Shown one piece after another: positions 1-8,558 of a stretch of DNA of 49,795 bases (position 1 is the stretch's first letter; every line of letters begins with the position of its first letter). Location: assembly GCA_035626155.1 (NCBI GenBank), contig DASPOF010000110.1, positions 1 through 49,795 on the forward strand, given 5' to 3'. The stretch is from DASPOF01 sp035626155. Lineage in GTDB: Bacteria; Desulfobacterota; Binatia; Binatales; Binataceae. A program made the translations under genes and the position numbers. The notes under the pieces were generated by a model. The model saw nothing but the letters and a program-made list of their open reading frames with translations, made no database searches and was not told the DNA's origin.

Positions 1-932
1 CCGATGATGGCATTTGACTCCTCCCACACCTTTGGGCTTAAAGCGCGGTGGTCAGACACGCAAGACCCAAAATTCTGAGGTGGCTCCCGCTGCTCCGCAG
101 TCTAATCCAAGGAAAACCGTGGCCCATCAGAGCACACGTCATGCTGTAACACCACCAGTCTGCGCACGCTCCAAATCACGAGCGACTCCACGCCCTCTCT
201 CTCCACCTGATGTTATTGGGCCGCTAATGGTAATAGCGGCGATGGCCCATGATAACGCAAGGACTTACGCAACAGACACAGGTTAAGACCGGTGCTGCGT
301 TGACGCGGAGGAAAGGGTCAAAAAAGGGGCCGACTCTGAAAGCGGATTTCTCCGCTACGCCTCCAAGCCGGCACTGCTGCGATAAGGGTCACCTGCCACG
401 TAGCGCTAATCCCACCCTGTATGTCCTGCACGGTCCCGCAGCCCATGCGCAAGCGCAGCCCGCCGTCCACATCACGCACCTTCGCGTGGAGAGCCTCGAT
501 TGCTACCTGCCAAGGATACCGATAGTGGCAATCGGTTTGATTCCGGGCTCACCTCCCCGTGCGTGAGCTGCGCTTCATTGGAAGCGTCCCCGGTGCCGTC
601 TGTACCGCGGGGTGAGATCACTGCTGACACGTTTGCCTTGGCATACGGCCGCCAGGCTGCCAGCGACGAAGTGCGTGGTGCCGTAGCGCTGAGGGCCCTT
701 GGGCACGCATACGTCGATGGAGTCGCGATCACTCCAGTGCCGACTCGATTGCGCTTCCGTTCGTTCCCGAATCCCGAGCACGTTGAAGCTGCAGGCTCCT
801 GGGTGTTCGGTAGGGTCGTAAGTTGCTCCGGCCCGAAGCGGTGCAAGCCGTGCGATCTATTTTTGGGTGAACGCAGCGCGACGGTGCGAGGAATCCGCCA
901 CCAGGCTTTCCGAGGCGGTCGCCGCGACGCGT
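1..932. other. Left-edge stretch without a supported gene
   Basis: No reading frame in this stretch has a convincing combination of ribosome-binding site, codon bias and recognisable protein sequence. The open frames on both strands overlap each other and read as low-complexity Arg/Pro/Ser strings. One small perfect inverted repeat is visible (arms 220-226 and 234-240, 7-nt loop). The base composition is lower in GC than the core region further right. It may be decayed accessory DNA, but I see no transposase, integrase or RNA motif that would prove this. Confidence 0.4.
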
Positions 933-2534
933 TTACGGTTGGGCCCCCACCACGACATTGTTGTACCCTCCATCATAGTAGTCGTTGAAGAACCAGAAGT
1001 TGCTGGTGCTCGGATCGGTGGCGACTGTCGAATAGTCGCCCCAGCGATATCCATTTTGCGCTGAGAAAGGGACATCGGTGGGGCTGGGATACGGTCCCTC
1101 ATAGCCGTCGAGGCCAATGAAGTAGTCATAAAACGTGTAAAAAAACAGCTCGGGCCCAGGACTATAACCGCTTGTACTTCCGCCGCACACACCGGTGCCC
1201 GCCGGTGTCGCGCTATAAGTCGCCTGCAAGGCGACGTAATCGACCCCATTGATTAGCGAATGTGCGATGCTCGGGTAGGACCACTCGCAGGTTCCCTCCG
1301 GGTCTCCTGCGAGTGTGACGCCGCCGGTTACCATGCCCTCGCTCAAGTCGTACATGAACCATTGGGTCCAAATGCCGCCATCATTGAAGCTTTGGTCAGT
1401 CGGGTTGCCGACCCCGTACTTCATGTTCCAAGTGAATTCGAGCAGACTGTCCCCAGCGGGCGGCCCGTACCGGCCCCACGAATCCTCGTCGCCGGACTGA
1501 ACAAGCCCCTGATTCAAGCTCACGCCCTTTTGATTCGCACCTAACTGATACGTGCCACCGGCTTGGGGCGCATTTGGTGCGCCGCTACATTCGCCGCAAA
1601 TTTGTTCAGTCGTGCTGCCGTCGTTTGTATAGTACGCGGAAGTATCCCAGCTGGTGTTGAGCACTGGGCTTGTGGACAGCCCTCCGGCCGGGTAAATTTG
1701 CTCTATCACAAATTGGTATCGGCCCTGACCATATGGGAACTTTTTGGTCGGTTTTGAGACGCTCGGGACTATCCGCACGGCATAAGCATCCGAATCATTG
1801 TTCTTGCCCATTAGAGGGAACGTCCATGTGCCGAGGGCTTGGCCGGATCTGTAGCCCCCACCTGCCACAAAATTGGACGGCGAAGCGGCTGCGTAGTCAA
1901 CGAACTTGCCTTGCTCCGCCTGCGCCTTGTCAATGATGTGGTACTGCTGATAGAACTCGCCCGTACTGTCGTAGCAGCGCGGCAGCAAGATAATCCAATT
2001 CTTATTGACTGCTAGTTCCGGCTGATCGACCTCGGTGTAAGCGGAGTAGCCGCTCGCACCGCCGCAAGGTAGGTCCCCCCATGCGGCCATGTCGTACCAG
2101 AACGGCCCGCCGCCCGACACCCCGGGCTTGAAGACCGCGAGGAACATATCATCTTCGTAAGGATCCCCGGTGTATAATGGATTCGTCGTCAGGATGAAAA
2201 AGTTGGTATATGGGTCATAGTAATCGCGGACATCATTTTGACAATCGGAAAACCCGCATATACCCTCGTCCAGCATTTGAATCCACGTTTCGTAACCTAG
2301 GCCCCCGGTTCCACTGGGGGTGTACCAAGTCGGCCAAATACCGGCATTATCTGTTAAAATCATTGGAGACAAGCCGTTGTTGTAGTAATATCCGAATGCT
2401 CCGACCCCGTACGGCGGCGCGGACGGCGCAATGCCTGTCTCCCACTTATCCAACACGACTTGGGCGTTTGATCTTGCCGGAACTCCGAGCAATATCAGCA
2501 GGACAAGAAGAACCAGGTGTGGGCTCCTTTTCAT
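933..2534 (-). CDS. Exported aromatic-rich protein, unknown function
   Basis: Predicted 533-residue secreted protein. The start is the ATG at 2534, because GGGAGG lies eight bases before it; an in-frame ATG 15 bases upstream has no such site. The N-terminus (MKRSPHLVLLVLLILLG, then SNA-Q) is a clear Sec signal peptide. The mature part is rich in Tyr, Trp, Gly, Asn and Asp and has at least ten cysteines, which suggests a disulfide-stabilised extracellular beta fold. Near the C-terminus the phrase RWGDYSTVATDP followed by FWFFNDYY resembles a closing motif I associate with exported beta-propeller-like proteins, a weak family hint only. No catalytic motif is recognised. It stands alone, with no co-directional neighbour close enough to be an operon partner. 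Confidence 0.75.
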   Translation of the reverse strand: MKRSPHLVLLVLLILLGVPARSNAQVVLDKWETGIAPSAPPYGVGAFGYYYNNGLSPMILTDNAGIWPTWYTPSGTGGLGYETWIQMLDEGICGFSDCQNDVRDYYDPYTNFFILTTNPLYTGDPYEDDMFLAVFKPGVSGGGPFWYDMAAWGDLPCGGASGYSAYTEVDQPELAVNKNWIILLPRCYDSTGEFYQQYHIIDKAQAEQGKFVDYAAASPSNFVAGGGYRSGQALGTWTFPLMGKNNDSDAYAVRIVPSVSKPTKKFPYGQGRYQFVIEQIYPAGGLSTSPVLNTSWDTSAYYTNDGSTTEQICGECSGAPNAPQAGGTYQLGANQKGVSLNQGLVQSGDEDSWGRYGPPAGDSLLEFTWNMKYGVGNPTDQSFNDGGIWTQWFMYDLSEGMVTGGVTLAGDPEGTCEWSYPSIAHSLINGVDYVALQATYSATPAGTGVCGGSTSGYSPGPELFFYTFYDYFIGLDGYEGPYPSPTDVPFSAQNGYRWGDYSTVATDPSTSNFWFFNDYYDGGYNNVVVGAQP

Positions 2535-2768
2535 GGCATTTCCTCCCAATTCACTGTTCGACGTTGACCGCTAGGAAATTCGACGGGACGCGCTCGGCCG
2601 GCTCGCGCTGTTAGCCGGCGCGGGTGGGGACGGCCGGAAGAGCCGGTTGTGGGCGCCGGCACTGCAACTACCGTCGAGTCGCTGGCGCGAGGGGTAATGG
2701 GTTTCGGCTAGCGCTCCTTGGAGAGCGCATCACCGCCACAATTTAACTTGCTCGCCGGGGCTTGCGGT

Positions 2769-3398
2769 TCATTTTCCCGCTTCGAATCCCCCGCATTCGA
2801 TCCCCTCCGCGGCCGCCTTCGCCTGGATTTCCTCGCTTACCTTCTCTTGTGCTCTTATGCGTTCCAGCCGATCTTCTGTCGGCACTCCAGGCACCTCGAA
2901 TGAGGTGCCAGTTGGCTGCGATACCGCGATCGGCTGGTTATGAGTCACGTCCCAAGGCACCCCGGTCCGCGCCTTCCTGGCAGCCGCCTCGGCTGCTATG
3001 ACCTGCTTGCAAAGTTCGACCTCGCGGGGCTGCGCCGCGCGACACTGCCACGGATCCGACCCGCAGATGCAAGCGATTCCCTCCGAGGCCATCTGCGCCT
3101 TCACTTTATCGATCGCCTTGTGCGCTTCATCGATCGCCTTCTGCGCCTCGTCGTAATGCTTCTTTAGGGCACCGAGCTTAGGCCCCAATTTCTCGGAACT
3201 TAGCCCCGTCAGGAACGTAGGACCGGCGGACACGCACCCGCGGCCGCAGGGTAGACGCGCCTCTGCCTCGTAGGCCGCCGCCAGGTTGCGGCAAACTTGA
3301 CTTGGCTGAGGCGCTTGGCAGGTCCCGGGTGATGCGCCCCAGGCTATGAAAATCGCCCCTAGGATAGGAACCATCAACCAGCCAATATATTCTTTCAT
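2769..3398 (-). CDS. Hypothetical exported cysteine-rich coiled-coil protein
   Basis: About 209 residues if translation starts at the ATG at 3398, where the sequence MKEYIGWLMVPILGAIFIAW forms a signal peptide or N-terminal anchor. An upstream in-frame ATG at 3428 would add ten residues. A Lys/Glu/Ala-rich helical segment at about residues 65-100 (KKHYDEAQKAIDEAHKAIDK) looks like a short coiled coil. It is followed by a cysteine cluster (ACICGSDPWQC). Around ten cysteines in total suggest periplasmic disulfides or metal binding. I do not recognise a family. The gene lies in a gene-poor stretch, so it may be accessory; the ribosome-binding site is weak (AGAGAAAG). Confidence 0.5.
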   Translation of the reverse strand: MKEYIGWLMVPILGAIFIAWGASPGTCQAPQPSQVCRNLAAAYEAEARLPCGRGCVSAGPTFLTGLSSEKLGPKLGALKKHYDEAQKAIDEAHKAIDKVKAQMASEGIACICGSDPWQCRAAQPREVELCKQVIAAEAAARKARTGVPWDVTHNQPIAVSQPTGTSFEVPGVPTEDRLERIRAQEKVSEEIQAKAAAEGIECGGFEAGK

Positions 3399-3428
3399 CG
3401 CTTTCTCTGCCGCGATTCCTGGGCCCAC

Positions 3429-4088
3429 GCTGCACCTCTTGAACCGGAATTTGGCCTTTGGATAGGAAATCGCACCGGCATCAACAACCGGTACGCGCGA
3501 TAGCCGTGTGATTGGAAACTCGGGCTTACGGGCAATGTGGCTCTAGACACGGCGCCTATTGATAACTAATGGTAGACTCGAAGTCAAGATTAGCAACTGG
3601 AAGTGTAGGGAGTCAGCTTAATGCGCGCGTACGCGCTCCCCGCATTCCCTAACCCGGCGCGTCTTTGCTGCCTTGGAGCATACAAAGAATCCCGGACGGG
3701 GCCGATACATGATACAAGGGCGCGCGACGTTCGGCTGCCATGGGCGGGTACCTTGTAGACAAATTTCGGACATACAACCTCGTTCAAACTGGCCCGCTTC
3801 CGAGTAGACTGACCTTCTTTCAGAATCTGATCGCGGAGGATAACCTGGATACTGAATCTGCAGGGCCGGCAGTGAAACCAAGCGAGGATCGCATTGAACA
3901 TCCAAGCGCACTTACTGGCGTGGCATCAGATTCGTCAAAGCTTCGCTCGCGCGTTGGTCGTTTGCGGAAATTTGTTTTCCAGACAAGAAAAGGCCTGACC
4001 GCATTGTTTCCCCCGCCTACCGCTAGGCCGCGCGGTCGCTCGCGGGGCGGAAAACGTTGCCCCCGGGGAGGCTGGAGGAATTGACCGG
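3429..4088. other. Gene-poor stretch, nothing recognised
   Basis: This interval of about 660 bases separates two divergent genes. It is AT-richer in its left half. Open frames on both strands (for example 3740-4084 on the plus strand) lack ribosome-binding sites and any recognisable protein pattern. It may contain promoters for both flanking genes, but no clear -35/-10 pair stands out. Confidence 0.4.
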
Positions 4089-4571
4089 ATGAAACCTGGT
4101 AGGTTTGCCCGACTCGCGATCTGCGCTCTACTGCCGGCCGCGGTTGCAGCGACATCGGCCTTCGCGGCCGAGCCGAGGCCGTGGCTGTGCCGCGACAAGC
4201 CGGTGTTCTCTTCGGACCGCTCGATGGCTTACGAGGCGTCATCGCGCGCGGCAGGCCGATGGGAGTTCTTCTTCATGGAGTTCTCGCCGACCGGCGCACA
4301 CGACGGTTTCACGATCGTGAATTCGACTGAGCCGGGGCGTCGCGGCGCGCCGCAGACAGGCACGCTTGCTCCGGGGCGCTATTATGCGGTCGCGCTGCAC
4401 CGGCAAGGCGAGCATTGGATATGCGCCGGTTACACCCGCGATGACACCGGTCATCGGGCGGGTCTCGTCGCGGACCTCTGCTACGGCGAGAGCGGTCCGG
4501 ATTGCGCCGTCAATCTGCTCGTGAAGCCGGAAGCGAAAACGGACCCGGCATCGCCGCCGCCGAGCCGATAA
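4089..4571 (+). CDS. Small exported protein, unknown function
   Basis: Predicted 160-residue secreted protein. A GGAGG element (TGGAGGAATTGACCGG) precedes the ATG. Residues 1-26 form a Sec signal peptide ending in AFA before AEPRPW. The mature domain has four cysteines (CRDK, WICAG, LCYGE, DCAV) that could form two disulfides, and the pattern of short beta strands (GRWEFFFMEFSP, GRYYAVALHRQGEHWICAGY) suggests a small beta sandwich. A Pro-rich tail closes the protein. I do not recognise the family. It ends just before the truncated tRNA-Cys repeat at 4625, so it appears to be the last host gene before the inserted segment. Codon use resembles the core genes. Confidence 0.7.
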   Translation: MKPGRFARLAICALLPAAVAATSAFAAEPRPWLCRDKPVFSSDRSMAYEASSRAAGRWEFFFMEFSPTGAHDGFTIVNSTEPGRRGAPQTGTLAPGRYYAVALHRQGEHWICAGYTRDDTGHRAGLVADLCYGESGPDCAVNLLVKPEAKTDPASPPPSR

Positions 4572-4624
4572 CGCGCCGGTTCTGGCGGCATCGGTTCCAT
4601 CAGTCCAGATCGATTCGCGGATTA

Positions 4625-4669
4625 TTGGAGGCGGCGAGCGGATTCGAACCGCTGAATGGAGGTTTTGCA
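4625..4669 (-). repeat. Displaced tRNA-Cys 3' fragment (candidate att site)
   Basis: These 45 bases are identical to 7116-7160, which is the 3' part of the intact tRNA-Cys gene from the anticodon loop through the T arm, acceptor strand, discriminator base and CCA. Sequence on either side does not match the intact tRNA locus. A perfect copy that begins exactly in the anticodon loop and ends just past the 3' end is the usual footprint of tyrosine-recombinase integration into a tRNA gene: the element restores the tRNA at one end and leaves the displaced 3' end at the other. Confidence 0.85.
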
Positions 4670-4750
4670 ATGCGTGCTGACCGCCCTTGAAAAAATCGGC
4701 GGAATACCTGTTTTCGCAACCCCCTTAAATGCTTGAACAAGAGTTCCGTG

Positions 4751-4770
4751 TCGGTCGATTTCGGTCGAAT
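4751..4770 (+). repeat. Tandem decamer TCGGTCGAWT
   Basis: Two adjacent ten-base units, TCGGTCGATT and TCGGTCGAAT, lie about 80 bases inside the left candidate att repeat. Direct repeats at this distance from a core site are typical of integrase arm-binding sites, but with only two units this is suggestive at most. Confidence 0.35.
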
Positions 4771-4942
4771 TCAACGTCCTTGCATCTCCGTCAGGGAGCA
4801 CAACGGCTACCAATCGGATTAAGCGTGCAACGACGCTTAGTCTCCTACAGTAGTGTACTCCGGGCCCGCATCGTGTAAGAATCTGTGAAGAGATTCGCAA
4901 GCAAACTGACGCAACGACCGCCGTTTGACAGGAGGCGCAGGG

Positions 4943-5683
4943 TTGAACAGAGATATCGGCCATTCGGTAGGAGACCCTAGACAAGGCGCGGCGAACCGAA
5001 CCGGCGACGTGGAGACAGTGCAAGGTCTCCTCAACGTGCAAATGGTGAAGGACCGCCGAAGCGATCGTCTCACTACCGTTAATGGCCGGTTCAGCCCGGA
5101 GGTTGTGGAGGCCGTCGGCGAATTCCAGAAACGCCATAGTCTTGCTCAGACGGCAGTAATAAAAGGGGGCGACCTGACCATCCGTGCTCTCGCGAACTTC
5201 GGCGGGCCCCGCAGCATGCGTGTGACTGGGAATCTGGTGACGTGGCTTGAAGCAATTGAGGGGTTCAACGCGACCCCGTATGACGATGCCCATACGCCGA
5301 CAAAAAACGCGACTATCGGGTACGGGCACAAACTGCACTCGGGGCCAGTGACCGAAAGCGATCGCGAGAAATGGGGCCCGAATGGCATAAGCAGAGCGGA
5401 TGCAGAAGGAATACTCCGGCGCGACCTCAGTCGGGCAGAAGACACGGTCAACGGCGAAGTTCACGTTCCGCTGACTCAGAATCAGTTCGACGCGCTGGCG
5501 AGCCTCACGTTCAATATCGGCCCCGACGCTTTCGGGGGCTCAACGCTGCTGCGGCTGCTCAATCGCGGAGACTACGCAGGCGCGGCGGAGCAGTTTCTTG
5601 TATGGACCCGCTCCGGCTCCACCCATCCGCCGGGTTTAACAACGCGGCGGAGAGAGGAAAAAGAGCGCTTCGAACGGCACTGA
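4943..5683 (+). CDS. Phage-type lysozyme (GH24) with peptidoglycan-binding domain
   Basis: Predicted 246-residue muramidase that would cleave the MurNAc-GlcNAc bond of peptidoglycan. The start is taken as TTG at 4943, because AGGAGG lies seven bases before it; an upstream TTG at 4925 would place that site inside the gene. Residues about 22-70 resemble a peptidoglycan-binding-1 domain (helical, ending VVEAVGEFQKRHSL). The GH24 domain follows from about residue 98: the catalytic Glu lies in LEAIEGFNATPYDD (about Glu106), then TIGYGHKL, LTQNQFDALASLTFNIG and a C-terminal GLTTRRREEKERF. This order is that of T4-type endolysins. No signal peptide is seen, so export would need a holin or lysis by other means. 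It lies inside the tRNA-Cys-bounded segment, consistent with phage origin. Confidence 0.88.
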   Translation: MNRDIGHSVGDPRQGAANRTGDVETVQGLLNVQMVKDRRSDRLTTVNGRFSPEVVEAVGEFQKRHSLAQTAVIKGGDLTIRALANFGGPRSMRVTGNLVTWLEAIEGFNATPYDDAHTPTKNATIGYGHKLHSGPVTESDREKWGPNGISRADAEGILRRDLSRAEDTVNGEVHVPLTQNQFDALASLTFNIGPDAFGGSTLLRLLNRGDYAGAAEQFLVWTRSGSTHPPGLTTRRREEKERFERH

Positions 5684-5791
5684 GATCGTGAGTCACGCGG
5701 CTTGGCTGCGATTTCTGGGGTCGATGAGAGGACGCCGTTGCGGTCGCGAAGGACCTAGCTTGGCTCCAAAAACCCGATTTAGGGAGAAAAG

Positions 5792-7054
5792 ATGAAGCGG
5801 TTGTGGCTGGTGCTGGGGGCTCTGGCGACCGCATTGCTTATGCGGCGATCGATTGCGTGGGGAATTTCGGCAACGACGGGCGGCTCGACATGGGGACAGA
5901 TTCTCTTCGTTTGCGACGAACGCGACGGAGGCCATCCTGCCCGCGATGTTGCGGAGCTGTATGACCCGATATCAAACCAATTCGCGGCTCTCCGCCCAGT
6001 CATGATGACAGGACGGACCGGCACGACTGCCACCGTGATTGTCACTGGACCGAACGCCGGGAAGATTCTCGTCGCGGGGGGCTTCAACCAGAAAAAGGGG
6101 CCGCTTGCGTCGAGCGAGCTTTACGACCCGGCCACGAATAGGTTCACCGGCGGCCCGAACCTGAGTATCGATCTCGACGACCACACCGCAACTGTCATCG
6201 GATCGGGGCCAAGGTCGGGATGGATTCTGATTGCAGCTCTTCGCACGACGAACCTTTACGATCCGCTCAGCAACGACTTTCTTGTCGGCCCGGGGATGAT
6301 CTCGGAGCGCATCGACCACACTGCCACTACGATTCCATCCGGTCCAAACGCGGGCAAAATCCTATTCGCCGGAGGAATGGGACACTCAGGCACGGTGACG
6401 GATCTCTATGACCCGACGCATGATTCTTTCGAGCCTGGTCCGCCAATGAATTTCGGCCGAGACCAGCAGACTGCAAGCGTGATTCCAACCGGGCCCGATG
6501 CCGGCAAGATACTGCTGGTCGGCGGATGGGGCGAACGCCTGATAAAAGAAGATATCGCGGTCCCGGTTCCCTTGGCGTCGACGGAGCTTTACGACCCGGC
6601 AACGAACAGGTTCGCTCCCCCGAAAGGCACGGCGACCCTTAAATTCGCGCGCGGGTCTCACACCGCTACTGTCATTTCACTGGGACCGAACACCGGCAAG
6701 ATTCTAATCGCCGGCGGCCAGCAGGATGACGAACATGTTTTGTCTTCGACAGAGATTTATGATGTTGCGGCAAATCGATTCGATCCGGGCGCGGTGATGC
6801 ATTCGGCACGCACGCAGCACGCCGCTATGGCGATCGCTTCAGGCCCAAACGCGGGCAAAATCCTGATTGCGGGCGGCCTTGGATTGCAATGCGACAGACA
6901 CGGGTGCGCGAGTGTTCCCCTCTTTTCAACGGAAATCTACGACCCGGTGGCTAACGCGTTTACCCGCGGTCCGGACATGCGCGGAGCACCCGGCGATCTC
7001 GTCGCAGTCCAATTGCCCCAGTCTCCGCCAAAGCAGGGAACTAGCGGCTTTTAA
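5792..7054 (+). CDS. Exported Kelch-like repeat protein
   Basis: Predicted 420-residue protein with an N-terminal signal peptide or anchor (MKRLWLVLGALATALL) and AGGGAGAAAAG before the ATG. The rest is built of six to seven repeats of about 50-55 residues, each with a block like HTATVI-GPNAGKILIAGG followed by ELYDPATNRF. This is the Kelch / galactose-oxidase central-domain pattern, which folds into a beta propeller with the GG pair in strand two. The nucleotide sequence of the GPNAGKIL block is nearly identical between repeats (for example near 6345 and 6845), pointing to recent repeat expansion or conversion. No catalytic copper ligands are recognised, so a binding or scaffold role is more likely than an oxidase. 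It lies just inside the right end of the tRNA-Cys-bounded segment. Confidence 0.8.
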   Translation: MKRLWLVLGALATALLMRRSIAWGISATTGGSTWGQILFVCDERDGGHPARDVAELYDPISNQFAALRPVMMTGRTGTTATVIVTGPNAGKILVAGGFNQKKGPLASSELYDPATNRFTGGPNLSIDLDDHTATVIGSGPRSGWILIAALRTTNLYDPLSNDFLVGPGMISERIDHTATTIPSGPNAGKILFAGGMGHSGTVTDLYDPTHDSFEPGPPMNFGRDQQTASVIPTGPDAGKILLVGGWGERLIKEDIAVPVPLASTELYDPATNRFAPPKGTATLKFARGSHTATVISLGPNTGKILIAGGQQDDEHVLSSTEIYDVAANRFDPGAVMHSARTQHAAMAIASGPNAGKILIAGGLGLQCDRHGCASVPLFSTEIYDPVANAFTRGPDMRGAPGDLVAVQLPQSPPKQGTSGF

Positions 7055-7116
7055 GCTGGCTCATTGCCTCGATTCTCAGAACGAACTGGCTCCAAAATAC
7101 CGCGAGCTGTGGGGGT

Positions 7117-7192
7117 TGGAGGCGGCGAGCGGATTCGAACCGCTGAATGGAGGTTTTGCAGACCTCTCCCTTAGCCACTTGGGTACGCCGCC
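7117..7192 (-). tRNA. tRNA-Cys (GCA)
   Basis: 76-nt cloverleaf including an encoded CCA. The acceptor stem GGCGGCG pairs with CGCCGCC, the anticodon loop is CTGCAAA with anticodon GCA, the T loop is TTCGAAT, and the discriminator base is U as expected for Cys. A perfect copy of its 3' part lies at 4625-4669. Confidence 0.97.
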
Positions 7193-7364
7193 CCGGCGTA
7201 TCGGCGCGATGCGCAGGCAGGGAACCACTATCATGCCGTTCTTGCGCCATCAATTAAAGCCGCTCTGGCACGATGGCCTTGGCTTGGCCGCGTGCTAAAT
7301 TCTGGAATCAGATCCGATCGCGCTTCGGAGCGGTGAAGGCGCGAATCGATCGCCGGGAGGGACC

Positions 7365-7868
7365 ATGACGCTCACATTGAGGTTGTGCGTGCTCGTCTGC
7401 GTCGCCGGTACTCTTATTGTCACACCGAGGATTGCCGCGGCCGAGCCACAATCGGCGGCCGAATCGGAACAGGCGATCCGGCAAGCGACGCTCGCTTATT
7501 ACGTGGCGCTGAACAGTGTGCTGGGCGGAGACCCGGACCCGATGACCGCGGTGTGGTCCCACGGTTCCGACGTGAGCAACTTAAGCGCCTATGGCGAGCG
7601 CGCGATCGGCTGGAATGAAGTGCAGGCGGGATACCGCAACGCGGCGCGCCGCAGCCTGACCGGCCGAATCTCGCCCAGCCAGATCGTGGTGGTCGTCAGT
7701 GGCGCGATGGGCTTTTCGGTGTGCGACGAATCAGGCGAATTGCGCGGGTCGGACCGTATGACATTCAAACTGAGCGCCCGCACGACCAATATCTTCAGGC
7801 TCGAAAACGGCAAGTGGAAACTGGTGCACCACCATACCGATCCGGTCGCGGAACTGTCGCAGCGTTAG
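7365..7868 (+). CDS. Exported SnoaL/NTF2-like protein
   Basis: Predicted 167-residue exported protein. GGGAGG precedes the ATG by a few bases. Residues 1-26 form a signal peptide ending near IAAAEP. The remainder matches the pattern of the SnoaL-like / DUF4440 branch of the NTF2 cone fold: an N-terminal helix (AIRQATLAYYVALNS), a WSHGSDV segment, GWNEVQAGYRNA, and the closing strand pair FRLENGKWKLVHHHTDP. Proteins of this branch can be small-molecule binders or enzymes, and the sequence does not show which. It is convergent with the SRAP gene, separated by 15 bases and sharing a hairpin at the junction. Confidence 0.8.
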   Translation: MTLTLRLCVLVCVAGTLIVTPRIAAAEPQSAAESEQAIRQATLAYYVALNSVLGGDPDPMTAVWSHGSDVSNLSAYGERAIGWNEVQAGYRNAARRSLTGRISPSQIVVVVSGAMGFSVCDESGELRGSDRMTFKLSARTTNIFRLENGKWKLVHHHTDPVAELSQR

Positions 7869-7874
7869 CCGCGA

Positions 7875-7898
7875 AAGCCCGCGTCAGGATGCGGGCTT
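7875..7898. terminator. Hairpin between convergent genes
   Basis: Perfect 8-bp inverted repeat (AAGCCCGC at 7875-7882, GCGGGCTT at 7891-7898, 8-nt loop) located just after the stop of the NTF2-like gene and spanning the stop of the SRAP gene. It could act as a bidirectional terminator, but no T-run follows on either strand. Confidence 0.4.
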
Positions 7899-8558
7899 CA
7901 GAAGATCGGGCGAGTCGAACTTCGGACTGTTCAATTTCGCCGACGCGGGCTCGGCGACGAGCAGATCGCCGGGCGTCGCAACCAGAAACCGCTTGAGCGG
8001 CAGAGGATCCGGATTGTTCGGATCCATCCATTCATCCGCGGCCGTATCGGCGAGAATCACCGGCATCCGATCGTGATACGGCGCAAGCGACGAGTTCGCC
8101 GCAGTCGTGATGATCGTGAAGGTCGTCTCCCATTCGGCGGGCCTGGCCTGCCATGCCTCGTACAGCCCGGCGAATAAAAGCAGCCCCATGTCGGCGCGAT
8201 GAAACCAGATCGGGCGGCGCGCCGGCTTGTCCCCGGTCCATTCGAAGAATCCGTCCGCCGGGATCACGCATCGGCGCTTCACGAACGCGTCGCGAAACGC
8301 GGGACGCGCCTCGAGCGTCTCGCATCGCGCGTTGATGCACTTCGAGGCCTGGCTCGCATCCTTGGCCCATCGGTTTACGAGGCCCCATCGGGCGGGAACC
8401 ACTATGCGGTTCTCGAACCTCGTGGTGACGACAAAATGGCGCTGGAGCGGCGCAATGTTGTAGCGCGGACGGTGATCGGCGAACGAGTCCTCGGAAACGC
8501 CGAGTTCCGCTGCGAGCGACTTCCCCTCGCGCCGGGTCAGCGTGAATCTCCCGCACAT
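7884..8558 (-). CDS. yedK: SRAP / YedK (HMCES family) abasic-site protein
   Basis: Predicted 224-residue member of the SOS-response-associated peptidase family, which forms a thiazolidine crosslink with abasic sites in single-stranded DNA. The start at 8558 gives MCGRFT, placing the catalytic Cys at position 2, exposed after Met removal as the family requires; an ATG six bases upstream would hide it. Other family motifs are present in order: RYNIAPLQ, ARWGLVNRWAKD, INARCETL, RCVIPADGFFEW (with the conserved Glu) and PYHDRMPVIL (with the active-site His). Length is normal. The gene stands alone, with no imuB/dnaE2-type neighbours, so a general genome-maintenance role is inferred. Confidence 0.95.
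   Translation of the reverse strand: MCGRFTLTRREGKSLAAELGVSEDSFADHRPRYNIAPLQRHFVVTTRFENRIVVPARWGLVNRWAKDASQASKCINARCETLEARPAFRDAFVKRRCVIPADGFFEWTGDKPARRPIWFHRADMGLLLFAGLYEAWQARPAEWETTFTIITTAANSSLAPYHDRMPVILADTAADEWMDPNNPDPLPLKRFLVATPGDLLVAEPASAKLNSPKFDSPDLLKPAS

Larger units (their letters stand above)
4625..7160. mobile_element. Putative 2.5-kb element integrated in tRNA-Cys
   Basis: The interval is bounded by perfect 45-bp direct repeats of the tRNA-Cys 3' part (4625-4669 and 7116-7160), with the intact tRNA at the right end, as expected for integration at a tRNA 3' end. It holds two plus-strand genes, a phage-type GH24 lysozyme and an exported Kelch-like protein. No integrase gene is visible, so the element would be a remnant, a satellite mobilised in trans, or the product of deletions. 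Between the left repeat and the lysozyme lie about 270 bases without a gene, including a tandem decamer (4751-4770). That it moved as a unit is inferred from the repeats alone. Confidence 0.65.

Noticed and set aside
540..580. Stem with GCTCAC/GTGAGC that first resembled group II intron domain V
   Set aside because: The catalytic AGC triad, bulge and loop of domain V are absent.
472..988. Overlapping frames on both strands near the left end
   Set aside because: No ribosome-binding site or recognisable protein pattern on either strand; the two frames cannot be told apart.
4622..5464. 280-codon minus-strand frame that ends in the tRNA fragment, considered as an integrase
   Set aside because: Most of it is antisense to the lysozyme, and no Arg-His-Arg-Tyr recombinase motif is present.
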